From assembly GCA_050330195.1 (NCBI GenBank), contig JBHJOB010000009.1, positions 36,926 to 100,925 of the forward strand: a stretch of DNA of 64,000 nt. Direction: 5' to 3'. Origin of the DNA: JAHQVI01 sp050330195 (lineage in GTDB: Bacteria; Pseudomonadota; Alphaproteobacteria; Rhizobiales; Rhodomicrobiaceae). The notes under the pieces are model-generated. The model saw nothing but the letters and a program-made list of their open reading frames with translations, ran no database searches and was not told the origin of the DNA. Of this stretch, positions 48,322 through 57,983 are shown piece by piece (position 1 is the stretch's first letter; the number at the start of each line of letters is the position of its first letter). Position numbers and translations under genes: made by a program.

Positions 48322-48460
48322 GACCAATTTCCGGTTAGCGTCCGAAACGCGTGGGCGCCGCAACTCCCTTTATTGTCCGCTCAGCCCGTCTTGTATTCAA
48401 GCGTAATCGGGCAACGTCGCCGATAAAAGCGGATTCGCGCCAAGAGTAAAACCTTGTGCC

Positions 48461-48916
48461 TTAATTTTCAGCAATGAGGTGTGCAAAGGCCAAGCGGAGC
48501 TTTACGGGAGCGGACGCCTCGAAAGGGGCAAGCAGGAGAACGGGCAGCGCGATCCCGCATACCGTCTGGACCGGCAGCGGGGAAGGAGGGAGGCGGGGGA
48601 TATCCTTGCCGGCTGCAAACCTGACAATCAGCCGCAGCCTGGCTTCGGCGCGGCGGGGAACATCGACAATACCGATCCCGCGAACCTCGATCTTCCCGGC
48701 AATCGCCGGGGGGGCGCTTGCCATGAGGGTTCCTCCCCGTTCTTCGACGCAGGTCTGGTCGTCCGAGACGAGCGCTGCCTGCAACTCCGCAGGCGTTTCG
48801 AGAATGAAACGCAAGGCAAGGTCGGACTTGCCGCTTCCCGATGGGCCGGTGAGGATAGCGGCGTCGCCGCCCAGCGCGACGCAGGTGCCGTAGAGCAGTT
48901 CGCCTTCAGGGTTCAC
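48461..48916 (-). CDS. hprK: HPr kinase/phosphorylase, short alphaproteobacterial form
   Basis: 151 residues from a GTG at 48916 that overlaps the chvG end by 11 bases. Only the C-terminal catalytic domain is present, as in other rhizobial HprK. P-loop GPSGSGKSDLALRFI (residues 24-38), LVSDDQTCVEERGGTLMASAPPAIAGKIEVRGIGIVDVP with the HprK signature around IEVRGIGIV. It phosphorylates HPr on serine to signal carbon or energy state. Works with the adjacent EIIA. Confidence 0.92.
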   Translation of the reverse strand: MNPEGELLYGTCVALGGDAAILTGPSGSGKSDLALRFILETPAELQAALVSDDQTCVEERGGTLMASAPPAIAGKIEVRGIGIVDVPRRAEARLRLIVRFAAGKDIPRLPPSPLPVQTVCGIALPVLLLAPFEASAPVKLRLAFAHLIAEN

Positions 48917-50705
48917 GGCTGATGATCGGCAGGCGGATGGTAAAGCGCGCGCCGAGGATTCGCTGCGGCTTTTCCTCGCCATCCTTTGATGAAATGGCAG
49001 GCGCCATGCGGTTGTCGGCCCGTATGCGGCCCTTGTGCGCGTTGACGATCTGCCGGGAAATATTCAGTCCAAGGCCGGAATTATTGCCGAATTCCTCCTT
49101 TTCCGGACGATCCGTATAGAAGCGCTGGAAGATCTTTTCCAGATTTTCCGGCGGTATGCCGGGCCCGTCATCATCCACCGTGATTTCGACCTCCTTCGCT
49201 TTCCGGTCAAGAGCGCAACTGACGCGGATACGGCCGTTTTCCGGCGAGAAGGAGACGGCATTGTCGATCAGATTGACGATGACCTGGCTGAGCCGGCCCT
49301 TGTCGCCATAGACGCGGAACGGACTTCTGGCGCCGCAGGCATAGGACCGGGTTATGCCCTTGATCTGGTAGGAGATCTTTACCGCGCGATCCTTGTAGAT
49401 ATCATGCTGAGTCGCGCACACCGTATCGAGCAGCGTTGCGACATTGACCGGATGGCGGACGCCGCGCAGCAACTCCGTGTCGAGGCGCGAGGCGTTGGAA
49501 ATGTCGGTGATCAACCTGTTCAGCCGTCTCAGATCGTGCTGGACGATCTGCATCAGATGTTCCTTGTCCTCTTCCCGTCTGGCGAGGGGCAGCGTGTCGA
49601 TCGCGCTTTGCAGCGACGTCAGCGGATTTTTCAGCTCATGGGCAACGTCGGCGGCAAAACTTTCGATGGTTTCGAGGCGCGCATAGAGCGCCTCCGTCAT
49701 TTCGCTCAGCGCGCGGGAGAGATCGCCAACCTCGTCGGCGCGATGCGACAGGTCGGGAAGATGCACGCGCGCCTTGATGTTGTTGCGAACCTGCTCCGCC
49801 GCCGTTCCCAGACGGCGCATCGGGCCGGCGATGGTCGCGGACAGAATGAGCGAAACGCCGATCGTCACCAACACGATAAGGCCAAGGAGCAGGCCGAGTG
49901 AGGTTCGCTCTTTCGCGTTGATCTCGTCGATCTCGCCGTCGCCGGTCGTCAGGAGCAGGGCGCCCAGCACCGTGCCGCCCTTTGAAATCGGGACCGCGTA
50001 GCTGAGGATGGTCTCGCCGAACTCGTTTTCGCGGGCAAGAAGCGAGGAACTGCCCTGTTCGAGCGCGGCGGCGACCTCCGGAAGAGCCTTGCCGTTTTGC
50101 ATGCTGATATTGCCGATGGGCGGCAGGGACTGGGCGCGCAGCAGCCGTTCGAAATTCAGCCAGAGCCAATAGGTCCAGTGTGTCTCGTCGCTCCGGTTGC
50201 CGGAATTCTGATACTGGGTGATCTTGCCGCTGTCATAAATGCGGTTGCTGTCCATCAGCCAGGTGCCGTCGGCGCTGTAGATATAACCGTTGGTCTTGGC
50301 GGGTTTGACCAGCGTGCGGAGAAGTTCGGCGGCTTTCTCCAGGCTGATCTTGTAGACGCTTTCAACGGGTTGCCCGAGAATGACGTCTTCAATACTGTCG
50401 GTAATGCGCGGCGTGCCTTCCATCGTCAGGGCCTTGGCAATGATCTCGGCTTCGATCTTGAGGCTTTCGCTGCGTGCCGCGATCAGACGGTCGCGGAAAT
50501 CGCTGAGATAGAACGAGCCGCCGATCAGGATCATCACGCCGATCAGGTTCAGCACGACGATGCGCTGTTTGAGCGTGGTGAAGCTGTAATGCGCGCGGAC
50601 GCGCTTCATGATGCGCCGCCAGGTCAGCCGCGCGCGCGCCTTCAGTCTCGATCCGAGGATCGCATCTCCCTGTTCGGTAGCGATATCCCTGTCGAGAGAG
50701 GTCAT
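48906..50705 (-). CDS. chvG: Two-component sensor histidine kinase ChvG (ExoS)
   Basis: 599 residues. Two transmembrane helices: RIVVLNLIGVMILIGGSFYL and LGLLLGLIVLVTIGVSLILSATI, which bracket a periplasmic sensor region of about 210 residues. HAMP domain follows (AGPMRRLGTAAEQVR). The H-box is SFAADVAHELKNPLTSLQSAI; N, G1 and G2 boxes are VNLIDNAVSFSPENG, VDDDGPGIPPENLEKIF and NNSGLGLNISRQIV. ChvG responds to acid and envelope signals and phosphorylates ChvI. It overlaps chvI by 4 bases. Confidence 0.95.
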   Translation of the reverse strand: MTSLDRDIATEQGDAILGSRLKARARLTWRRIMKRVRAHYSFTTLKQRIVVLNLIGVMILIGGSFYLSDFRDRLIAARSESLKIEAEIIAKALTMEGTPRITDSIEDVILGQPVESVYKISLEKAAELLRTLVKPAKTNGYIYSADGTWLMDSNRIYDSGKITQYQNSGNRSDETHWTYWLWLNFERLLRAQSLPPIGNISMQNGKALPEVAAALEQGSSSLLARENEFGETILSYAVPISKGGTVLGALLLTTGDGEIDEINAKERTSLGLLLGLIVLVTIGVSLILSATIAGPMRRLGTAAEQVRNNIKARVHLPDLSHRADEVGDLSRALSEMTEALYARLETIESFAADVAHELKNPLTSLQSAIDTLPLARREEDKEHLMQIVQHDLRRLNRLITDISNASRLDTELLRGVRHPVNVATLLDTVCATQHDIYKDRAVKISYQIKGITRSYACGARSPFRVYGDKGRLSQVIVNLIDNAVSFSPENGRIRVSCALDRKAKEVEITVDDDGPGIPPENLEKIFQRFYTDRPEKEEFGNNSGLGLNISRQIVNAHKGRIRADNRMAPAISSKDGEEKPQRILGARFTIRLPIISREP

Positions 50706-51397
50706 TCCTTGAAACGGTAGCCAACGCCGTAAAGCGTCTCGATCACATCGAAATTGTTGTCGACCAGCTTGAACTTCTTGCGCAGCCGTTTGATGTGGCT
50801 GTCGATGGTCCGGTCATCGACATAGACCTGATCGTCATAGGCGGCGTCCATCAGCGCATCGCGGCTTTTCACCACGCCCGGCCGGTGCGCCAGCGCCTGC
50901 AGGATCAGGAACTCCGTCACGGTCAGCGTGACGCCCTTGTTGTCCCAGGTGCAGCTATGGCGTTCCGGATCGAGCTTGAGCTTGCCGCGTTCGATGATCT
51001 TGGCGGGATCCTCGACGATCCCGGCGGCCTCTCGAGGCGCCGCGCGGCGCAAGATCGCCTTCACGCGCTCGACAAGCAGACGCTGTGAGAACGGCTTCTT
51101 GATGAAGTCGTCCGCGCCCATCTTTAGCCCGAACAACTCGTCGATCTCGTCTTCCTTCGATGTCAGGAAGATGACCGGAAGTTCGGTGCGCTGGCGCAGG
51201 CGGCGCAGCAGTTCCATGCCGTCCATGCGCGGCATCTTGATATCCAGGATGGCCATGTCGGGAAGTGCCTCGAGCATTCCTTCGAGGGCCGAGACGCCAT
51301 CCGTGTAGGCCTGAATCTTGTATCCTTCCGCTTCCAGAACGATGCGGAGAGATGTGACGATATTGCGATCGTCGTCGACAAGTGCGATTGTAGGCAT
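50702..51397 (-). CDS. chvI: Response regulator ChvI
   Basis: 231 residues, OmpR family. Receiver domain with TIALVDDDRNIVTSLRIVLEAEGYKIQAYTDG and phosphoacceptor Asp52 in MAILDIKMPRMDGMELLRRLR, Lys in DDFIKKPFSQRLLVERVKAILRR. C-terminal winged helix with LTVTEFLILQALAHRPGVVKSRDALMDAAYDDQVYVDDRTIDSHIKRLRKKF. With ChvG it controls exopolysaccharide, acid and host-association genes in Rhizobiales. Upstream promoter region is the 129-bp gap to the divergent HugZ-like gene. Confidence 0.96.
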   Translation of the reverse strand: MPTIALVDDDRNIVTSLRIVLEAEGYKIQAYTDGVSALEGMLEALPDMAILDIKMPRMDGMELLRRLRQRTELPVIFLTSKEDEIDELFGLKMGADDFIKKPFSQRLLVERVKAILRRAAPREAAGIVEDPAKIIERGKLKLDPERHSCTWDNKGVTLTVTEFLILQALAHRPGVVKSRDALMDAAYDDQVYVDDRTIDSHIKRLRKKFKLVDNNFDVIETLYGVGYRFKE

Positions 51398-51526
51398 TTA
51401 CTGAAGAGCCTCACCGGTACCCAAAGCGTTCGGAGTTCGGTTCGAAACAGAAACTGTTGCTGAAAAGACACGTTGATTTTCGAAAATCATCGTAATGCAG
51501 CAGGATCAGATTGCAAACCAGAAATC

Positions 51527-52249
51527 ATGTCAGTCCATAGCGGTTCTGAATCAGGCGTAATTGAGGCGTCGGCCCGTTCCCTCATTCGCGGAGCGCGAAT
51601 TGGATCGCTGGCAACGCTTGATGCCGCGACGGCTGCGCCCTACGCCTCCCTGATCGCCTGCGCAACCGGGACTGATGGCTCGCCGCTTTTCCTCATCTCC
51701 ACGCTGGCGTGGCATACGCGCAATCTGGAAGCCGATCCACGCGCATCCGTGCTTTTCGCGGCCGAAGCCGGAGAGCACGACCCGCTCACGCTCGGGCGAG
51801 TCAGTCTGATGGGAGTTGCCAATCGGATCGACGATGCTCTGGCGAGGCAACGGTATCTGGCCCGCCATCCGGGCGCTGCGGTCTACGCGGATTTTACAGA
51901 TTTCGCCTTCTGGCGTCTCGCTGTCGAGCGCGCCCACCATGTCGGCGGGTTCGGCAGGATTTCGACCCTGTCCGCCGACGCCTTGCTGCTCGACGCGGCG
52001 ATGGCCGCGAACTGGAGCTCCCGCATCGAGGCTGTGATCGGCGAAATCAACGTCGCGGAGCCGGAGTTGCTTGCCCGTATCGGCGCCAGCTTAAGCGGCA
52101 AACAGGCAGAAGGCTGGCAGATTGCCGCATGCGATCCCGACGGCTGCGACCTCATTGCCGGAGATGTCACGGCAAGACTTGCTTTCCCGCAATGTCTTGA
52201 TGCGCCAGAAGCGCTGGCCGGCGTGATCCGGGAGCTTGGCGCGCCCTGA
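51527..52249 (+). CDS. HugZ/pyridoxamine 5'-phosphate oxidase-like protein
   Basis: 240 residues from the ATG at 51527; an in-frame ATT/ATG region upstream to 51473 is not convincing. The split-barrel FMN-binding domain shows IRGARIGSLATLDAATAAPYASLIACATGTDGSPLFLISTLAWHTRNLEADPRASVLF and the DFAFWRLAVERAHHVGGFGRI segment of HugZ-type haem-utilisation proteins. The C-terminal domain is DUF2470-like (INVAEPELLARIGASL...WQIAACDPDGCDLIAGD). Role in haem degradation is suggested by family only. Confidence 0.85.
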   Translation: MSVHSGSESGVIEASARSLIRGARIGSLATLDAATAAPYASLIACATGTDGSPLFLISTLAWHTRNLEADPRASVLFAAEAGEHDPLTLGRVSLMGVANRIDDALARQRYLARHPGAAVYADFTDFAFWRLAVERAHHVGGFGRISTLSADALLLDAAMAANWSSRIEAVIGEINVAEPELLARIGASLSGKQAEGWQIAACDPDGCDLIAGDVTARLAFPQCLDAPEALAGVIRELGAP

Positions 52250-52453
52250 TCGGGTTGACGGCGTTACTCGCTGATACAAGAAGCAATTCTTGCCGCAGCC
52301 CCGTGGAAACGATATTGCATGAGTTCGCTCGACTTCGCGTTGTCCGGATGGCACTTTGGATGGGTTTCGCGACAAGGTCCGAGCGCGTGGTATGAGAGTT
52401 GCAGCCCGGTCCCGCCAGGACGATTTCGGGGCTGATCTATCAAGGAGTGACCT

Positions 52454-54070
52454 GTGAAAGCTGAAGAAAACGGCGCTCAAGCCGTGACGACCTCATCATT
52501 TCTGTCGAGCCGTTTGACGTCACTTCGCAGAAATCCCTCTCCTGCCGAACTCTACCAGCTCGCCATCGAGCGCCGGGAGGGTGATGTCGCCTCCAGCGGC
52601 GCGATCTCGATGCGCACGGGCGCGCATACGGGCCGGTCCGCCGCCGACAAGTTCATCGTTCGCGATACGCTGACCGAGAAAACGGTCTGGTGGGACAACA
52701 ACAAGGCCATGTCACCGGAGCATTTCGAGGTTCTGCTGGAAGATTTTCTTAATCATGGAGCAGGCCTTGAGCTGATCTCGCAGGATCTTCACGCCGGCGC
52801 CGATCTGCAGTTCCGCCTTTGCGCGCGCGTCTATACCGAGCTGGCGTGGCACGCGCTGTTCATCCGGCACCTGCTGATCGTGCCGTCCGCCGATGAACTG
52901 ATCGGCTTCGACCCCGAATTCACCGTCATCAACCTGCCCAGCTTTCGCGCCGATCCCGCGCGTCACGGCTGCCGCAGCGAAACCGTCATCGCCTGCGACT
53001 ACACACGCAAGCTCGTGCTGATCGGCGGCACGTCCTATGCGGGCGAGACGAAGAAATCCGTCTTCACCTATCTGAACTACCTGCTGCCGCAGATGGGCGT
53101 CATGCCCATGCATTGCTCGGCCAGCGAGGACGCGGACGGCAATAATACGGCCGTGTTCTTCGGCCTCTCCGGCACCGGCAAGACCACGCTGTCCGCCGAT
53201 TCCGAACGGATTCTCATCGGCGACGACGAGCATGGCTGGTCGGTAAACGGCATCTACAATTTCGAGGGCGGCTGCTACGCCAAGACGATCAGGCTCACCC
53301 GTGAAGCCGAACCGGAGATCTACGACGCCGCCAATAGCTGGGGCGCGGTGCTTGAGAATGTCATTCTCGATCCGGTGACGCGCGATCCCGATTTTGACGA
53401 CGGCTCGCTGACCGAAAATACCCGCGCGGCCTATCCGCTCAGCTTCATCGCCAACGCCAAGGCCAGCGGCACATCCGGCCAGCCGGTCAATATCGTCATG
53501 CTGACGGCGGATGCGTTCGGAGTGCTGCCGCCCATCGCCAAACTGACGCCATCCCAGGCGATGTACCACTTCCTCTCCGGCTACACCGCCAAGGTGGCCG
53601 GGACCGAGAAAGGCGTCTCCGGCGTACAGGCAACCTTCTCGACATGCTTTGGCGCACCTTTCATGCCGCGTCACCCGAGCGTCTACGGCAACCTGCTGCG
53701 CGACCTGATCGCCAATCATGAGGTCGATTGCTGGCTGATGAACACGGGCTGGACCGGCGGCAAATATGGCGTCGGCCAGCGTATGCCGCTCAAGTTCACG
53801 CGCTCGCTGCTCAATGCGGTTCTGTCGGGCAAGCTGAAGAACACGACCGTGCGCCGCGATCCGCTGTTCGGCTTCGAGGTGCCGCTCGACGTCGAAGGCG
53901 TGCCGCCGCATCTGCTCGATCCGCGCCGCACATGGCAGGACAAGCTGGGCTACGATGCGCAGGCGCGCCAGCTCGTGGCGATGTTCGCGGAGAATTTCCG
54001 GCAGTTCGAGAACGACGTGGACGCCGAGGTGCGCAATGCGGGGCCCGTGCGTCAGGCGGCGGCCGAATAG
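52454..54070 (+). CDS. pckA: Phosphoenolpyruvate carboxykinase (ATP)
   Basis: 538 residues from the GTG at 52454, preceded by AAGGAG. ATP-type PEPCK converting oxaloacetate to phosphoenolpyruvate in gluconeogenesis. Motifs: RTGAHTGRSAADKFIV, KKSVFTYLNYLLPQMGVMPMHCSASEDADGN, the P-loop FFGLSGTGKTTLSAD, and GDDEHGWSVNGIYNFEGGCYAKTI, NTGWTGGKYGVGQRMPLKFTRSLL. Location next to chvI is conserved in Rhizobiales. Gap 52250-52453 has no gene and should hold the promoter. Confidence 0.97.
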   Translation: MKAEENGAQAVTTSSFLSSRLTSLRRNPSPAELYQLAIERREGDVASSGAISMRTGAHTGRSAADKFIVRDTLTEKTVWWDNNKAMSPEHFEVLLEDFLNHGAGLELISQDLHAGADLQFRLCARVYTELAWHALFIRHLLIVPSADELIGFDPEFTVINLPSFRADPARHGCRSETVIACDYTRKLVLIGGTSYAGETKKSVFTYLNYLLPQMGVMPMHCSASEDADGNNTAVFFGLSGTGKTTLSADSERILIGDDEHGWSVNGIYNFEGGCYAKTIRLTREAEPEIYDAANSWGAVLENVILDPVTRDPDFDDGSLTENTRAAYPLSFIANAKASGTSGQPVNIVMLTADAFGVLPPIAKLTPSQAMYHFLSGYTAKVAGTEKGVSGVQATFSTCFGAPFMPRHPSVYGNLLRDLIANHEVDCWLMNTGWTGGKYGVGQRMPLKFTRSLLNAVLSGKLKNTTVRRDPLFGFEVPLDVEGVPPHLLDPRRTWQDKLGYDAQARQLVAMFAENFRQFENDVDAEVRNAGPVRQAAAE

Positions 54071-54305
54071 CGTTTTCCTTGCCACGCATCTTAACCAAAC
54101 TCGACGAAAGGGGCGCGTTTCACGCTAGCGCGTCCCGATTCGTTTGCGCCGATTACGGATTTCGTTAAATCTGGCTACGGAAAAGCGAAGCTGCGTGGCT
54201 CGCCGGCGCAATTTTCTGACGGCAAATCAATCGCCTTACCGTAAAGCATTGTGAGCGCCGTTCCGGGGGACCGGAACAGGAGCGTTCCTTCAGGACTGGA
54301 AGATC

Positions 54306-56036
54306 ATGGACGATACGCTCTCCCGCCTCGATGGGGAGATCAGCAACGGTTTGAACTGGCTCGCCCGTTACAGGGGACTGAGCGCGGGCCTTCTCGTTGC
54401 GTTGTGTCTGGCCCTTTATCTGCCCGGCTTTGCCTCGCTGCCAGTCACGGATCGCGACGAAGCGCGTTTCGCGCAGGCGACGAAGCAGATGCTGCAAAGC
54501 GGCGATTTCATCGACATTCGTTTCCAGAAGGATTCGCGCTACAAGAAGCCGGTCGGGATCTACTGGCTGCAATCGGTCAGCGTCTCTCTGTTTTCGCCGG
54601 ACGATCTGAGGCAGATCTGGGCATACCGCATTCCCTCGCTGATCGGCATCATCGCCGCGGTGCTGCTGACATGGTGGGCGGCGCGCCCGATCTTTGGACG
54701 GGAGAACGCGCTGCTCGCGGCCATCCTGCTTGCCGGGGCGTTCACACTCAGCCTTGAAGCGCGCATCGCCAAATCGGACGCGGCGCTGCTTGCCTTCATC
54801 GCGCTGGCGCAAGGCGCGCTGGCGCGGCTTTACCTGTTCCGCCTTCCGCAAAGGGACATGGTCCGGATCGCCGCATTGTTCTGGGCGGCGCTCGGTTTCG
54901 GCATCCTCATCAAGGGGCCTGTCGCTCCGGCGCTGGCCGTTCTCACCCTCATTCCGCTGGTCATATTCCACCGCGACCGGAGCTGGCTGAAGAACCTGCA
55001 CGCGCTCTGGGGCGTGCCGCTCATGCTGGCGATAACAATGCCCTGGTTCATCGCGATTGGCATCAAGTCCGACTGGGCTTTCTTTCAGGAAGCGCTGGGC
55101 GAGGATTTCTTCGCCAAGATGAAAAGTGGCAAGGAAAGCCATTGGGGACCGCCCGGCTTCTATCTGGTTGCCTTCTGGTGGAGTTTCTGGCCCGCCGCGC
55201 TTGTCGCAACAGGCGGCGCGGCGCTCTGGCTCTGGCGCAATCGCGTCCGCCGCCGCGCGCTTTTCCTGCTCGCATGGATCATACCGTTCTGGCTGGTGCT
55301 GGAAGCGACGCCGACCAAGCTGCCGCATTACGCCATGGTCGTCTATCCGGCCATCGCAATGGCTGCCGCGTGGGTTCTGCGGGAAGCGCTGCTCGCGGGC
55401 GAAGTGCGGATGCGGACCTACAAGCAGGGCGCGCTGCTCTGGCTGATCATCGGCGTGGCGCAACTGGTGTTCCTGATCTTTCTGCTGATCTATTTCGGCA
55501 TATCCGTCAGCGTCTGGTTTTTCCCCCTGACGCTCGCCTTCGCCGGACTGGCATTCGTCACGTTCCGCGCGGCATGGGACGGTTACTTCCATGCAGCCAT
55601 CGCCGCCGCCATTCTTGCATCCATCCTGCTCTACACGGCCGCGTTCCGTCTCGTGCTGCCGGCGGTCGAGCCGCTCTGGATGAGCCGTCAGGCGGGTGAA
55701 ATCATGGAAGCGCTGCGCCCTTGCGCACCGCAACCGGTGGTGCTCACCCGCTATCGTGAACCGAGCGCCGTGTTCCTGCTGGGCGGCGACACGAAGCTTA
55801 TGGGTATCGAGGAGGCGAATAATGCGATGAGCCAGGGACGCGCCGCCCTTGTCCTGATGCCGACCAGGGATGCGAACCAGCTGCCGCTTGTCGATCCCCT
55901 GCCGCGTGCGATCGCCTGTATCGACGGTTTCGCCGTCAATGGCGGCAGGCACATGAAGCTGCAGTTTCTGACGGCCATGCCTGCGGGCGCCTTTGCGGAT
56001 TGTCCGGTGCCGGAGAAATTCAAATGTCCGGAATAG
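54306..56036 (+). CDS. ArnT-like glycosyltransferase, GT-C fold (GT39/GT83)
   Basis: 576 residues with about 12 membrane helices. The first periplasmic loop carries the catalytic acidic motif PVTDRDEARFAQATKQMLQSGDF, then DIRFQKDSRYKKPVGIYWLQS, typical of ArnT and related lipid-linked sugar transferases. Later segments GILIKGPVAPALAVLTLIPL and KLPHYAMVVYPAIAMAAAW are conserved in this family. It uses a polyprenyl-phosphate sugar to modify lipid A or another envelope acceptor. No arn operon is adjacent, so acceptor unknown. Confidence 0.85.
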   Translation: MDDTLSRLDGEISNGLNWLARYRGLSAGLLVALCLALYLPGFASLPVTDRDEARFAQATKQMLQSGDFIDIRFQKDSRYKKPVGIYWLQSVSVSLFSPDDLRQIWAYRIPSLIGIIAAVLLTWWAARPIFGRENALLAAILLAGAFTLSLEARIAKSDAALLAFIALAQGALARLYLFRLPQRDMVRIAALFWAALGFGILIKGPVAPALAVLTLIPLVIFHRDRSWLKNLHALWGVPLMLAITMPWFIAIGIKSDWAFFQEALGEDFFAKMKSGKESHWGPPGFYLVAFWWSFWPAALVATGGAALWLWRNRVRRRALFLLAWIIPFWLVLEATPTKLPHYAMVVYPAIAMAAAWVLREALLAGEVRMRTYKQGALLWLIIGVAQLVFLIFLLIYFGISVSVWFFPLTLAFAGLAFVTFRAAWDGYFHAAIAAAILASILLYTAAFRLVLPAVEPLWMSRQAGEIMEALRPCAPQPVVLTRYREPSAVFLLGGDTKLMGIEEANNAMSQGRAALVLMPTRDANQLPLVDPLPRAIACIDGFAVNGGRHMKLQFLTAMPAGAFADCPVPEKFKCPE

Positions 56037-56079
56037 GCGTTGGCGGGCACCTGCGCGCCTGTTCCGGACTGTTTCTGAG

Positions 56080-56919
56080 CTAATCCCGCAAGAGCTCGTT
56101 GATGGACGTCTTGGAGCGCGTCTGCTCGTCCACGCGCTTCACGATCACTGCGCAATAAAGCGACGGCCCCGGCTCGCCGGACGGGAGCGGCTTGCCCGGC
56201 AGCGCGCCCGGTACGACGACCGAGAAGGGCGGCACCTTGCCCTGGAAGACCTCGCCCGTCATACGGTCCACGATCTTGGTGGACTGGCCAATATAGACGC
56301 CCATCGACAGGACCGATCCTTCGCCCACGATCACGCCCTCGGCGACTTCCGCTCGCGCGCCGATGAAGCAATTATCCTCGATGATGACCGGCCCGGCCTG
56401 CAACGGCTCCAGCACGCCGCCTATCCCCGCGCCGCCCGACAGATGCACATTCTTGCCGATCTGCGCGCAGGAGCCCACGGTCGCCCATGTGTCGATCATC
56501 GCGCCGCTATCGACATAGGCGCCGAGATTGACGAAGCTGGGCATCAGGACGACGCCTGGAGCGATAAAGGCGGAATGGCGCACGAAGCAGCCGGGCACGG
56601 CGCGGAAACCGGCCTCGCGAAAGGATTTTTCGCCCCAGCCCTCGAATTTCGACGGCACCTTGTCCCACCAGTTGGCGCCGTTCGGGCCGCCGCGCATGGC
56701 GGTCATGTCGTTGAGCCGGAACGACAGCAGCACCGCCTTTTTCAGCCATTCATTGACCACCCATTCGCCGTCATGCTTTTCCGCAACCCGCGCCTTGCCG
56801 CTATCCATCAGCCCGAGCGCCTCGTTGACGCTGTCGCGGATCTCGCCCCGCGTCTCTATATTCACGGTATCGCGCGCGTCGAATGCCTTTTCGATAACGG
56901 TCCTCAGCTCGTCATGCAT
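56080..56919 (-). CDS. dapD: 2,3,4,5-tetrahydropyridine-2,6-dicarboxylate N-succinyltransferase
   Basis: 279 residues. N-terminal helical domain (ELRTVIEKAFDARDTVNIETRGEIRDSVNEAL) followed by a left-handed beta-helix with hexapeptide repeats (VVLMPSFVNLGAYVDSGAMIDTWATVGSCAQIGKNVHLSGGAGIGGVLEPLQAGPVIIEDNCFIGARAEVAEGVIVGEGSVLSMGVYIGQSTKI). It catalyses the succinylation step of lysine and diaminopimelate synthesis. Leftward with the nucleotidase gene upstream, 105 bases apart. Confidence 0.97.
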   Translation of the reverse strand: MHDELRTVIEKAFDARDTVNIETRGEIRDSVNEALGLMDSGKARVAEKHDGEWVVNEWLKKAVLLSFRLNDMTAMRGGPNGANWWDKVPSKFEGWGEKSFREAGFRAVPGCFVRHSAFIAPGVVLMPSFVNLGAYVDSGAMIDTWATVGSCAQIGKNVHLSGGAGIGGVLEPLQAGPVIIEDNCFIGARAEVAEGVIVGEGSVLSMGVYIGQSTKIVDRMTGEVFQGKVPPFSVVVPGALPGKPLPSGEPGPSLYCAVIVKRVDEQTRSKTSINELLRD

Positions 56920-57024
56920 GGGTACTTCCCTCGTTGAAATGAACAGCTGCGTCTGATGGAGCCCACTGACGCGCGCTTGTCAATCATTGCCGGCGGGCAA
57001 GCGGGGTCGATGCAGATCCTGCGA

Positions 57025-57807
57025 CTATTGTCCGCCATCCTGACGAGGCAGGGGGGCAGGGGCGATCTCGGCGAGCGTATCGTGCAGAAAGCCTGTCAGA
57101 TCGGCGGTGATGTGGTGAATATGCGGGGGCAGCACGCGCCATTCCGCGATCTTTCTCTGCGAGGGATGATCGACATAGGTGGAATGGACGAGGACAGTCG
57201 CCATGCCGAGCGTGTGCGGGGCTTCCAGATTGTGCGGGATGTCCTCGAACATGGCGCTGGACGTTGCGTCGATGCCATGCGCTTTCAGAAAGCGGTCATA
57301 AGCTTCAGCCGACGGCTTGGGGATGTATTCACCGGCGACAATGTCGAAGACGTCGTCGAAATGATGCAGCACGCCCAGCTTGTTCGCCACGCGCTCGGCA
57401 TGGTAGCGCGAGCCGTTGGTGAAGATGAATTTCTTGCCCGGCAGCCGCTCGATGGCAGCGCCGAGTTCGGGCGCTTCGCACACCGGCGCGAGGTCGATGT
57501 CGTGGACATAGTCGAGAAAGCGCTCCGGCGGCATCTTGTGTTCTTGCATCAGCCCGGAAAGCGTCGTGCCGTAGCGGTAGAAATAGTCCTTCTGCACGCG
57601 GCGGGCTTCGACCAGATCGACCCCGAGAAATTCCGACAGAAACGCGCCCATGCGCTGGTCGATCTGGGCAAACAGATTACACTCCGAAGGGTAGAGCGTA
57701 TTGTCGAGATCGAAGATCCAGGTGTGGGTGCGGTGAAAATTCTGCAGATCGCGGGAGCCAAGCAATTCCATGAGAGAAAAGGTACGCCAGCGGATGCGTT
57801 TTGTCAT
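57025..57807 (-). CDS. Pyrimidine 5'-nucleotidase (HAD superfamily, SDT1-like)
   Basis: 260 residues if started at the ATG at 57807; a start at 57771 (MELLGSRD) is possible. HAD motif I is TWIFDLDNTLYPSECNLF, motif II FIFTNGSRYHA, motif III KPSAEAYDRF, motif IV FEDIPHNLEAPHTLGMATVLV. The C1 cap is helical (IDQRMGAFLSEFLGVDLVEARRVQKDYFYRYGTTLSGLM). It dephosphorylates pyrimidine nucleotides such as UMP in relatives. This gene neighbours dapD in many Hyphomicrobiales. Confidence 0.9.
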   Translation of the reverse strand: MTKRIRWRTFSLMELLGSRDLQNFHRTHTWIFDLDNTLYPSECNLFAQIDQRMGAFLSEFLGVDLVEARRVQKDYFYRYGTTLSGLMQEHKMPPERFLDYVHDIDLAPVCEAPELGAAIERLPGKKFIFTNGSRYHAERVANKLGVLHHFDDVFDIVAGEYIPKPSAEAYDRFLKAHGIDATSSAMFEDIPHNLEAPHTLGMATVLVHSTYVDHPSQRKIAEWRVLPPHIHHITADLTGFLHDTLAEIAPAPLPRQDGGQ

Positions 57808-57983
57808 CAGCCTTGGGAGATGTGGCATGGCGGTACCGGTGCGCCTTCCCGGCCGGTACGGGACCGGGTTTTCGGCGTAAAGCGGCTGTTCAGGCTGGGG
57901 ATTATTGAATAGAGTTGCGAAAACTCGGGAAGCCGGCCGTTGCGGCCATTTTCTGTTGCGGCTTCAAGAAGGTGTAGTGAAAG

